Assembly (NCBI GenBank): GCA_903919105.1
Contig: CAIXGT010000206.1
Span: forward strand, 1 to 16,821
From: an uncultured Spartobacteria bacterium
GTDB taxonomy: Bacteria; Verrucomicrobiota; Verrucomicrobiae; Chthoniobacterales; UBA6821
Direction of reading: 5' to 3'
Length of the DNA: 16,821 bases
Below, piece by piece: positions 7,756 to 14,104 of the stretch. The position numbers and the translations under genes were made by a program. A model generated the notes under the pieces. The model searched no databases. It was not told where the DNA came from and saw only the letters and a program-made list of their open reading frames with translations. The number at the start of each line of letters is the position of its first letter. Position 1 is the stretch's first letter.

Positions 7756-9189
7756 TCAGCAGATCTGCACGACCTGGATACTCAGGAGTTGGCTGATCTT
7801 TTCAATGGTTCGGGCGAGATGGCCGACACCCACTGCACAATGATGCGCCGGCCCCTGGACATTCCATTCGCTCATGAAACGACGCGCCCCGATGGGGAAT
7901 TGATAACGGCTGTTGGTGTTGCCGATCTCGAGGATCGGACCAGGAACGGATTCTCCCTCCGCGACAACCAGCTTGATCCTGTTGTCGACGGTCTCCACCA
8001 CGCTGAGCAGGGTGACGGGTCCGTGCTGCACGGACATCTCCACGGAGAGTCCGCTGCCGACCTTGCCGTGATAGATACCAAGGGGTCGGACGCGGGTCTT
8101 TCCCTGCGCAATGGCGATGTGCCCCGGCCCGTCGTGGCCCATCAGGATGACGTCGTCGTTCCAATCAACGGCATAATACTCCGTGAAGGAACCGCCTGCA
8201 CCCAGCAAGTCCATGATTTTCATCGCCTGGACATTCTTGATCTCAAGCTCGCCGGCGACGGGACATCCGCGCGCAGTAAGCAGCGAATTGCCAAGGATAA
8301 TGGAGCTGATCGCATCCTCGTTCTCGGGAATACCTGTTCCCATATGGTAGTAGGCAAGGGAGCCGAGCCGCTTTTCCATGACGAGACGATCGAGTGCGAC
8401 GGAAGTGCGGGCGGAGCGCATCAACTCCCCCTCGGGGCAATCGTCCCGGACATCGAACTCCCTCCGGAATTCCTCCACGCGGTCCATCGCCTCCGCATCG
8501 CTGACAACTCGTCGCAGGACGCTCAGTTCCTCGACTTCTAGGATCTCGATATGGGTACCGAAGACGGAGCTCTGGAGCGTGAGGTCGGAGTAGATGTCCA
8601 GCATTCCATTGTAATAGTGTCCCATCACGCCGAGACGGTTGTGCTCCATCCCGTGGACCACGCGCGCAGCATCGATCCAGGCGCCGATCTCATTCCAGCA
8701 TTCCGGATCATTCTCCAGTTGACCCGTGACCTGATGAAAGGGCATCCGGGCGCGTGTCAACACATTGGCGATTTCCGGAACGGGACATGCTCCGCAGTGG
8801 GCCAGCCACTCACCGGTCATCGCGGCACGGTCTCCGATGAGGTTAAACGAGGCGTAGTCGAGAGACGACTCCGGAGAGAGATTCATGATCACGACCGGCA
8901 CATTGGCCCGGCGTACCATCGGGAGTACGGTCGAGGAGAGGGCATACGTGGCGGCATGGATGAAGAGCATGTCGATATCAGCACTTCTCAACTCATGGCC
9001 GGCTTGAATCGCCCGCTCCGGGGAATCAATCAAACCGAGATTCACAATCTGCACATCATTTCTCTCGAGCTTCAACCCGATCCGGGCCGTGTACCCTTGC
9101 AGCCGTTCCTTTAGCCCTGGAAATTGAGGCCAATACGTGTCGAGTCCGATGCCTACAAGGCCAATTCGGAGCCGGTGTTTGTGATCCAT
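7756..9189 (-). CDS. L-fucose/L-arabinose isomerase-family protein
   Basis: A 477-residue protein of the L-fucose/L-arabinose isomerase fold. The N-terminus has a Rossmann-like strand (RIGLVGIGLDTYWPQF, 8-23), a middle domain follows (LGVMGHYYNGMLDIYSD, 186-202), and the C-terminal metal-site domain begins near 290. Candidate metal ligands by analogy with AraA are Glu314 (AGELE), Glu337 (FTEYY), His352 (GHDGPGH) and His449/450 (PAHHC), so it appears catalytically competent. It is the first gene of the operon with rhaT and rhaA, divergent from the AraC regulator. The frame stays open upstream to 9564, but that extension overlaps the regulator and lacks family character; the ATG at 9187-9189 gives the expected N-terminus. 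The substrate is unknown: because rhaA is also present, it may act on L-fucose, L-arabinose or a related sugar. Confidence 0.85.
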   Translation of the reverse strand: MDHKHRLRIGLVGIGLDTYWPQFPGLKERLQGYTARIGLKLERNDVQIVNLGLIDSPERAIQAGHELRSADIDMLFIHAATYALSSTVLPMVRRANVPVVIMNLSPESSLDYASFNLIGDRAAMTGEWLAHCGACPVPEIANVLTRARMPFHQVTGQLENDPECWNEIGAWIDAARVVHGMEHNRLGVMGHYYNGMLDIYSDLTLQSSVFGTHIEILEVEELSVLRRVVSDAEAMDRVEEFRREFDVRDDCPEGELMRSARTSVALDRLVMEKRLGSLAYYHMGTGIPENEDAISSIILGNSLLTARGCPVAGELEIKNVQAMKIMDLLGAGGSFTEYYAVDWNDDVILMGHDGPGHIAIAQGKTRVRPLGIYHGKVGSGLSVEMSVQHGPVTLLSVVETVDNRIKLVVAEGESVPGPILEIGNTNSRYQFPIGARRFMSEWNVQGPAHHCAVGVGHLARTIEKISQLLSIQVVQIC

Positions 9190-9276
9190 TACGAGAAAAT
9201 AACAGATGGATCTCCTGAAGGAATGCCGAATATGATCTTTTGCATACAAGAAATGACCATTTCTCCGCCCCGCGAC
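9190..9276. promoter_or_regulatory. Divergent operator/promoter region of the rhamnose operon and AraC gene
   Basis: This 87-bp gap separates two divergent genes and should hold both promoters. Its clearest element is a perfect palindrome at 9249-9264: AGAAATG, 2-bp spacer AC, CATTTCT. A Shine-Dalgarno-like AAGGA at 9218-9222 could serve an alternative regulator start at 9232, which would put the palindrome inside coding sequence. No convincing -35/-10 pair was assigned. AraC-family proteins more often bind direct repeats, so the palindrome may belong to another regulator or be bound by a dimer. Confidence 0.45.
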
Positions 9277-10170
9277 ATGAGCAATCCAAGCGATTATTTC
9301 CGCTACTTTCCCGACACGCCCGATCTGGAACACTGGGGCATCTGGGTCTCCGCTTCCGGCATCGCCACCGTGGCGCCGGGGAACCCCTACCCTCCGCTCC
9401 CCCACCCCGGCGACCATCATTTCGAGTGGGAACGGGGACGGGTCCTGGAATCCCTCCAGATCGTGAAGGTGACTGCGGGCGAAGGGCTCCTCGAAACCCG
9501 GCAGAATGGTGCGAGGCGTATCGGCGCGGGGAGCGTCATCCTCCTTCGCCCCGGGGTATGGCACCGCTACAAGCCCGACCCGCAGACGGGTTGGAGGGAA
9601 AGCTGGATCGAGATACGAGGGCGGGTGGTCACGGATCTACTGCAATCCGGAACCATTCCCGTTGGCCCTCTGCTCCGGGGAAGCCGACTCACGTCGCTTC
9701 TCGAGGAACTCCTTGAGACGATCCACAGGAGGACAGGCGCGGAAATCCCCACCCAGCGGCCGGAACTTTCTGCGGAGGCTCTCAAGATGCTGGCACTCCT
9801 CTGCGGCATTGAGGCGGAGGAACCCGCCTGGGAGACCCTCCGCGCGGCCGTCACGCGGGCCGAACACCACCTGGCCGAACACCACGCCGAATCCCTTTAC
9901 ATGCAGGATATGGCAAGGATGATTGGGGTCTCTTACTCTAGCTTTCGCCGCGCCTTCCGTAAAGAGACGGGGCTCTCCCCCTGGCAGTATCTTATGAGCG
10001 TCCGCCTGAACCGTGCACGCCGACTGCTCTCCACCGAAGGGAAAAAACTAGAAGAGGTCGCCTCGACGGTGGGATTCAGTTCCGCCTTTCACCTCTCGGC
10101 GGCCTTCAAGAAAGCTTACGGCATTTCCCCAAATGTCTGGAGACAGCAGCACCAGCAGGGGGGCTACTGA
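9277..10170 (+). CDS. AraC-family transcriptional regulator of the rhamnose operon (predicted)
   Basis: A DNA-binding regulator of 297 residues from the ATG at 9277. An N-terminal cupin-like sensor domain spans about 40-120 (GEGLLETRQNGARRIGAGSV, then RPGVWHRYKP). A linker follows, then a C-terminal AraC DNA-binding domain with two helix-turn-helix units at about 207-228 (MQDMARMIGVSYSSFRRAF) and 258-280 (EEVASTVGFSSAFHLSAAF), ending with the signature KAYGISPNVWR. Divergence from the isomerase-rhaT-rhaA operon suggests it senses L-rhamnose or a metabolite and activates that operon; this is inferred from context. The frame is open back to a TTG at 9124, which overlaps the isomerase gene. The ATG at 9232 has a better Shine-Dalgarno (AAGGA, 9-nt spacing), and 9253 is also possible; I chose 9277 because the DYFRYFP segment starts there and it leaves room for promoters. 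Confidence 0.88.
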   Translation: MSNPSDYFRYFPDTPDLEHWGIWVSASGIATVAPGNPYPPLPHPGDHHFEWERGRVLESLQIVKVTAGEGLLETRQNGARRIGAGSVILLRPGVWHRYKPDPQTGWRESWIEIRGRVVTDLLQSGTIPVGPLLRGSRLTSLLEELLETIHRRTGAEIPTQRPELSAEALKMLALLCGIEAEEPAWETLRAAVTRAEHHLAEHHAESLYMQDMARMIGVSYSSFRRAFRKETGLSPWQYLMSVRLNRARRLLSTEGKKLEEVASTVGFSSAFHLSAAFKKAYGISPNVWRQQHQQGGY

Positions 10171-10178
10171 GCGTCCCT

Positions 10179-10435
10179 TTATTTTCCACCCCAGCGCCAG
10201 CAGGCCCGCTCCCCCTTACACCGGCAGACAGCGATCAGAAGGAGCACCAGCCCCCAAATGACCCCTTCAAAGATCCGGGGATGGGCAGGCAAGAGCATCC
10301 ATGCAGAACCCGCCAGAAGAGGGAAAACAGAGTCAGAACAACCCATCCCTGCCAACTGCAGGGAAAACCCCACCCCCAGCCGTAGCGTTTGGCTGGAAAC
10401 CAGATTTTCTTTGGAGGCTGTGTTGGTGGAGACAT
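10179..10435 (-). pseudogene. Small membrane protein of unknown function, frameshifted
   Basis: Two overlapping minus-strand frames together make one small protein. From the ATG at 10433-10435 the first frame gives KKIWFPAKRYGWGWGFPCSW and then QGWVVLTLFSL, after which it runs into unrelated sequence and stops at 10235. The neighbouring frame picks up at about the same point with LLAGSAWMLLP, a membrane segment (GVIWGLVLLLIAVCR) and the C-terminus KGERACWRWGGK, ending TAA at 10179-10181. This WFPAKRYGWGWG...WQGW...KGE..RWRWG pattern matches, from memory, a family of roughly 85-residue two-helix membrane proteins of unknown role. Restoring the frame needs a -1 shift near 10315-10330, where minus-strand TTTTCCC lies; loss of one T would explain it. 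It follows the rhamnosidase by 33 bp and is convergent with the AraC gene, 8 bp between stops. Confidence 0.6.
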
Positions 10436-10468
10436 CGTATGCTAAGAAATCGTGCGCGCCGTCAGACG

Positions 10469-12331
10469 TCACGATTTCACAAACGGAGCGGAGAATTGAT
10501 AGCTGCCGCTTCCGACCTCAAGGAGGAGAGCATCAGCTTCGGATCGCAGGACCTTGATTCCCTCCATTTTTGAAACCGGCCTTCCGGATTCCTGGACCTG
10601 ATTGGATGAAGTGGTCGGAATCCTAATCGTTGCGATCGTGTTCGGAGGAACCACGACAGTCATGGAAAGCTTTCCCTGATCCAATTTCCAATTGCTCGTG
10701 ATTTTCCCATAAATCGAGTCGTAGGAAACATTGGCCCAGGTGATCCCATGACCGACCACGGGTGCGATCCGGATCTTCTTGAAGCCAGCAGACTCCGCTT
10801 GAATGCCCCCGATCATCCCGTAGAGATACTCTCCGACCGCTCCAAACGCGTAATGGTTGAAGGAATTCATGCCGACGGCTTGGAATCCCTGCTCAGGCGT
10901 GTAGCCATCCCAGCGTTCCCACATGGTGGTGGCTCCGAGCTTCACTTGGAACAGCCAGGAGGGATAGGTCTCCTGCAGCAGCAGGCGATTGGCCAAGTCA
11001 TCAAGTCCCGCGATATGGAGCGCCTGAAGAAGGCGCGGGGTCCCGATGAACCCAGTCGCCAGATGATCGTTGAAACGCGTGATCTCGCCGGCAAACTTCC
11101 CCGCGGACTTCTCCTTGAGGGAGTCGGGAACCAGCCCCATCGAGAAAGCAAGGACATAGCCGGTCTGACTGCACCCCCGAAGGGTGCCGTCCGGCTCGAA
11201 GAATCCGGCAAAGGCCGCCTTGATATCGTCGTGAAGCTTGGAGTACTTCGCCGCAGTCTCCTTGTTGCCAATGGCGCGGGCCATTTCGGCCATCAGTTGC
11301 GCATCATAGGCATAATAGGCAGTGTCGATGACCTCCATAGTGGCTCCTCCCCCCTTGTTCAACCAATCGCCGAAGCCACCGACTTTCGGGATAAAGTTCG
11401 GCGACTTAGAGGCCATCCAATTCATGAAACGCTCAATCGCGGGAAAGTGATCCCGGATCACCGCGGTATCATCGTAGCTGCGCCAGATGGAGTAGGGGCA
11501 GATGACTGCCGAATCGCCCCATGCCGTGGCACCAGAGCCGAGGCCCAGATCCGGAGCAACATGGGCAATCGATCCATCTTGATACTGGGAATCCTGGCAC
11601 AGGGTCGTCAGCCACTTGGTGAAGAAGGGGTCAACGTTGAAGTTGTAGGCGGCCGTCGGAATGAAAAATTCCGCGTCTCCCGTCCAACCCGCTCGCTCGT
11701 CGCGCTGAGGGCAATCGGTGGGCACATCGATGTAGTTCGATTTCTGGCCCCAGATGATGTTGTGGAAGAGCTGGTTCACCAGCGGGCTGGAACACTCGAA
11801 CGATCCGGTCCTCTCCATGGGAGTGTGCACCACCACTCCGGTCACCATCGCCGGTTCCGGCTTCTCCGTGAGGCCTCTGATTTCCACATAGCGGAAGCCG
11901 TGGAAGGTAAAATGCGGCTCGAGAATCTCCTCCATGTTACCGGCCAACGTGAAGCGGTCCGTCGATGTGGCGCCTCGCAGGTTCGCCGTATAGAGGGTTC
12001 CGTCCGGATTGAGGAATTCGCCGTAACGGACAACCAGCTTCTGCCCGGGCGTCCCACTGAGCTTCAGTCGGGCCCATCCGCTCATGTTCTGACCGAGATC
12101 GAAGATGGCCACGCCTGATGAGGCTCCCAAGGGCTCGGTGATCTTCACGGTCGGCAGCAAATCCTGCACCCTGGGGGCAGAGGATACATCGGCAACGAGA
12201 AGAGGCTCTTTCAAGGGCGCTTTACCGACCGTCCCCATTCCCGTGGCAACCAAGGCCCACTTGGCTTCGTCAAATCCGGGCTGATCCCAACCCTCGAGCG
12301 CCTTGCCGGCATCATACTCGCTACCCAGCAA
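10469..12331 (-). CDS. GH78 rhamnosidase, C-terminal fragment (catalytic domain)
   Basis: The open frame after the TAG, with a first possible non-ATG start (TTG) at 12331. It holds the GH78 concanavalin-like beta domain (FDLGQNMSGWARLKL), then the (alpha/alpha)6 catalytic barrel. The hallmark CPQRDERAGWTGDAEFF (residues about 628-644 of the full frame) carries the acidic residues of the active site. Further catalytic-domain motifs are ATAWGDSAVICPYSIW and TTMWERWDGY; the glutamate in WERWDG corresponds to the family's candidate base. The C-terminal beta domain includes NSFNHYAFGAVGEYLYGMIGGI and KIRIAPV. It has no signal peptide, so if made by reinitiation it would stay in the cytosol. A purine-rich GGAGGGCGGGCGAAGG directly after the TAG resembles a ribosome binding site, but no good start codon is correctly spaced. 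TGA stop at 10469-10471. Confidence 0.75.
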   Translation of the reverse strand: MLGSEYDAGKALEGWDQPGFDEAKWALVATGMGTVGKAPLKEPLLVADVSSAPRVQDLLPTVKITEPLGASSGVAIFDLGQNMSGWARLKLSGTPGQKLVVRYGEFLNPDGTLYTANLRGATSTDRFTLAGNMEEILEPHFTFHGFRYVEIRGLTEKPEPAMVTGVVVHTPMERTGSFECSSPLVNQLFHNIIWGQKSNYIDVPTDCPQRDERAGWTGDAEFFIPTAAYNFNVDPFFTKWLTTLCQDSQYQDGSIAHVAPDLGLGSGATAWGDSAVICPYSIWRSYDDTAVIRDHFPAIERFMNWMASKSPNFIPKVGGFGDWLNKGGGATMEVIDTAYYAYDAQLMAEMARAIGNKETAAKYSKLHDDIKAAFAGFFEPDGTLRGCSQTGYVLAFSMGLVPDSLKEKSAGKFAGEITRFNDHLATGFIGTPRLLQALHIAGLDDLANRLLLQETYPSWLFQVKLGATTMWERWDGYTPEQGFQAVGMNSFNHYAFGAVGEYLYGMIGGIQAESAGFKKIRIAPVVGHGITWANVSYDSIYGKITSNWKLDQGKLSMTVVVPPNTIATIRIPTTSSNQVQESGRPVSKMEGIKVLRSEADALLLEVGSGSYQFSAPFVKS

Positions 12332-12373
12332 AAGTTCCGCGGATCGGATCGGACCTTCGCCCGCCCTCCAGGA

Positions 12374-13594
12374 CTAGTCGGAGATCACGATCTCCTTCGT
12401 TCCGTCGGTGTATTCGATGGCAAGCTCCACCTTAAGGCGGGGATGGCCTCCATACCAATTACGCTTTCCGGTAAAGGCCAGGGGGCCGGCATACCATCCG
12501 TTACCCAGAATCGATGCAATAGCATTCGTTCCGGATTGAATCAGCTTGCTGACATCATAGGTCTGGAAGGACACCCGCTTGCGAAAGTCCGTCCATCCGG
12601 GAGCGAGCACATCCTCGCCCACCTTCGTTCCGTTGAGGCGAAGCTCGTAGGTTCCCAGCGCCGTGACCGAGGCAGTGGCTCTGCGCACCTCTTTTTGTGG
12701 AGAAGCGAACTCCTTCCTGAGGTACGAGACCGGGATGCGAGGCTGGTCATTCAGAGCGGAAGTGCCCCAGGGTGTTTTATCAGAACTCTCGGCATCTCCC
12801 CAGGTCGCATCGATCGGGACATCAAGATCAGCTTCGGATTCGAAATGGAGTTTTACCCGCCCGATGACCGACGGGGGGAGGCCGTCACTGTTTGTAACGG
12901 ACAGCTCCACGGAATTGCTGCCGTCATGGAACAACTTGGTCACATCAAGCGCCGTCGTCTGATCCCACCGCACGGCCTCTCCGGCGAGTTGGGCATTCAC
13001 CGTTGCTTTGCATACATTGTCCGCAAAGAGCACCAAGGTCGCCTTGGCAAGTTTCTGCTGGGCAGGAAGCTCAATCTGCTTGGCGAGGTTGAGAGGTCCG
13101 AGCTTTCGCCCCTTTGCTGTGACCCATTGCAATCCGATCGTATTGTAGGGACTCGGGACTTGCGGAGCATCCCACCCGATCCACTTAGCGTGCCATTCAC
13201 CAATCGCCGTGCTGAATGTGGCCGGATCGCTCCATCCAGTGACCCTGCCACCAGAATCCCAGAAACAAACCTTCCAGACAAAGGCTTCGCCGGACTTGAG
13301 CGGGCGCCCGTCATAGACAATCCCCTGGGATTGATCCGACTTCACCCGACCGGAATCCCAGAAAACCTCACCATGGGAATCCAAGACCACGATCTGATAC
13401 GCCGTTTGGTTCTGGTTTTTCTCCTCGGAAACTTCCTTCCAGCAGAAGCGGGGTTTTGCCGAGCCAATGCCTTCAGGATTAGTACGGTATTCGCAACGCA
13501 AACCGGAAACCGTTACCCGATCGGTACGAGGGTGACAACCGACGATCACGAGGCAAAGCACTCCTGAGAATAGTATTGAGGGGAAACGTTTCAT
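12374..13594 (-). CDS. GH78 rhamnosidase, N-terminal fragment (signal peptide and beta domains)
   Basis: The 406 residues before the TAG. The ATG at 13592-13594 begins a lipoprotein signal peptide (KRFPS, hydrophobic core, lipobox VIVGC with Cys20), so the intact enzyme would be membrane anchored in the periplasm or outside the cell. An upstream GTG at 13649-13651 is in frame but would bury the signal, so it is rejected. Residues about 25-130 look like the Fn3-like N-terminal beta domain of GH78 (AKPRFCW, QTAYQIVV). Then comes a second beta-sandwich region with WIGWDAPQ, and the Bac_rhamnosid_N lectin-like domain from about 305 (YLRKEF, YELRLNGTKVGEDVLAPGWTDF, GNGWYAG). The stop falls near the end of this last domain. 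On its own this half has no catalytic residues. Confidence 0.8.
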   Translation of the reverse strand: MKRFPSILFSGVLCLVIVGCHPRTDRVTVSGLRCEYRTNPEGIGSAKPRFCWKEVSEEKNQNQTAYQIVVLDSHGEVFWDSGRVKSDQSQGIVYDGRPLKSGEAFVWKVCFWDSGGRVTGWSDPATFSTAIGEWHAKWIGWDAPQVPSPYNTIGLQWVTAKGRKLGPLNLAKQIELPAQQKLAKATLVLFADNVCKATVNAQLAGEAVRWDQTTALDVTKLFHDGSNSVELSVTNSDGLPPSVIGRVKLHFESEADLDVPIDATWGDAESSDKTPWGTSALNDQPRIPVSYLRKEFASPQKEVRRATASVTALGTYELRLNGTKVGEDVLAPGWTDFRKRVSFQTYDVSKLIQSGTNAIASILGNGWYAGPLAFTGKRNWYGGHPRLKVELAIEYTDGTKEIVISD

Positions 13595-14095
13595 GGCTGA
13601 GTTATTGATAGAAGGGAATTGAGGATGCCTTTCAGGCGATATGATTTTCACGTATTTCCAGTCGGCTAGCGATAATCATAGGTTGGACAAAAAGCTTGCC
13701 ATCATTTATTTGTACCCCCGAAAGGGCGTGTACAAAAGTGTCGCGCCTGGAAGTTAGGTGGTGCCGTGGCAGCAACATCGTGGCGATATCTGCTGCGGCC
13801 TTTATTGGAAAAGGGCCACGGAATGCCTCCTCTTCCCGGAAGAAGCGGCTTTCATTGGTTTGAACACAGGAAGATTGCCCCGCGATGCCGTTAGGTCGCG
13901 ATCCCGTTCCCAATATAGGTTAGGGTGGAGACCTCCGTGCGGACCGCTGACCTCCAGTGAAGGCCTGTCATTGTTCCGCCCGGTCAGCCTCCGGTTTGAT
14001 CACATCGGATCGGGAGCATACAGACCGAATCCCGAACACCGCAGGGCAAATTCAAAATGTGGAGAGAGCGACTACCATTTTCATGGTACGAAGAT
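13595..14095. other. About 500 bp without a convincing gene (pheT / rhamnosidase spacer)
   Basis: No open frame here has recognisable protein character. A 192-codon plus-strand frame (13758-14336) runs into pheT antisense, and a 93-codon minus-strand frame (13632-13913) has no recognised motif. The stretch should contain the rhamnosidase promoter and the end of the pheST transcript. It also holds the repeats listed separately at 13709-13736 and 14073-14104, a GACCTCC direct repeat (13930-13936 and 13949-13955), and a CGCGA/TCGCG inverted repeat near 13875-13900. I tested for tRNA and SRP-RNA signatures by eye and found none. Confidence 0.5.
13709..13736. promoter_or_regulatory. Inverted repeat TTTGTAC-N14-GTACAAA upstream of the rhamnosidase
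   Basis: Perfect 7-bp arms (13709-13715 and 13730-13736) flank a 14-bp spacer, 115-142 bp upstream of the rhamnosidase ATG. It could be an operator for a dimeric repressor or activator of the rhamnosidase, or a stem-loop at the end of the pheST transcript. The lack of a following T-run on either strand makes a terminator less likely. The arms do not match the palindrome in the AraC/isomerase gap. Confidence 0.35.
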
Positions 14096-14104
14096 TCAGC
14101 TTCG
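14073..14104 (-). terminator. Tandem adjacent hairpins at the pheT 3' end
   Basis: Two abutting perfect hairpins lie over and just past the pheT stop. On the minus strand the first is CGAAG-N6-CTTCG (14089-14104), which contains the TGA at 14096-14098. The second follows with no gap: TACCAT-GAAA-ATGGTA (14073-14088), with a GNRA-type tetraloop. No U-tract follows, so a standard intrinsic terminator is unlikely; transcript-end processing, stability or Rho-dependent termination are alternatives. Confidence 0.35.

Larger units (their letters stand above)
10469..13594 (-). pseudogene. Alpha-L-rhamnosidase (GH78) lipoprotein, interrupted by an in-frame TAG
   Basis: Taken as one frame this is a 1041-codon GH78 alpha-L-rhamnosidase, which hydrolyses terminal alpha-L-rhamnose from glycosides and polysaccharides. 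Codon 407 (12374-12376) is TAG. The frame is unchanged on both sides (the two stops are 1905 bp apart, a multiple of three), and family-typical sequence continues directly across the stop: EIVISD, stop, SWRAGEGPIRSAELLLGSEYDA. The lesion is therefore a single nonsense codon, not a frameshift; a G-to-T or C-to-T change from GAG or CAG would explain it. Possible explanations are a recent pseudogene, a population variant, a sequencing error or occasional readthrough. Context (rhamnose transporter, isomerase and regulator next door) fits an enzyme that feeds the rhamnose operon. The two open halves are described separately. Confidence 0.85.

Noticed and set aside
7726..8541. 271-codon plus-strand open frame
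   Set aside because: Shadow of the isomerase-family gene; no independent motif or start signal.
9124..9276. TTG start at 9124 for the AraC gene
   Set aside because: It would overlap the divergent isomerase gene and consume both promoters; the extra residues do not resemble an AraC sensor domain.
9190..9564. In-frame upstream extension of the isomerase-family gene to 9564
   Set aside because: It overlaps the AraC gene antisense, has no family character, and the ATG at 9187-9189 starts exactly where the Rossmann-like N-terminus is expected.
10315..10330. Programmed -1 frameshifting in the small membrane protein
   Set aside because: The entry-frame codons TTT TCC are preceded by G, which does not make a slippery heptamer, and no strong downstream structure was evident; a base deletion is simpler.
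10748..12118. 456-codon plus-strand open frame
   Set aside because: It is antisense to the GH78 catalytic domain, has low-complexity Arg/Gly/His-rich composition and no recognisable motif; a codon-bias shadow.
12374..12376. TAG recoded genome-wide as an amino acid
   Set aside because: TAG is the natural terminator of ispG (1881-1883) and of the 3D lipoprotein gene (1867-1869).
12443..13567. 374-codon plus-strand open frame
   Set aside because: It is antisense to the rhamnosidase N-terminal half, whose minus-strand translation has clear family motifs.
13632..13913. 93-codon minus-strand frame upstream of the rhamnosidase
   Set aside because: It overlaps the putative promoter and runs close to the rhamnosidase start; a vague resemblance of its end to a LacI-type segment was too weak to claim.
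13920..13990. Possible SRP-type RNA (GGTCAG...GGTCCG on the minus strand)
   Set aside because: The conserved GGAAGGAAGCAGC loop region of bacterial SRP RNA is absent.
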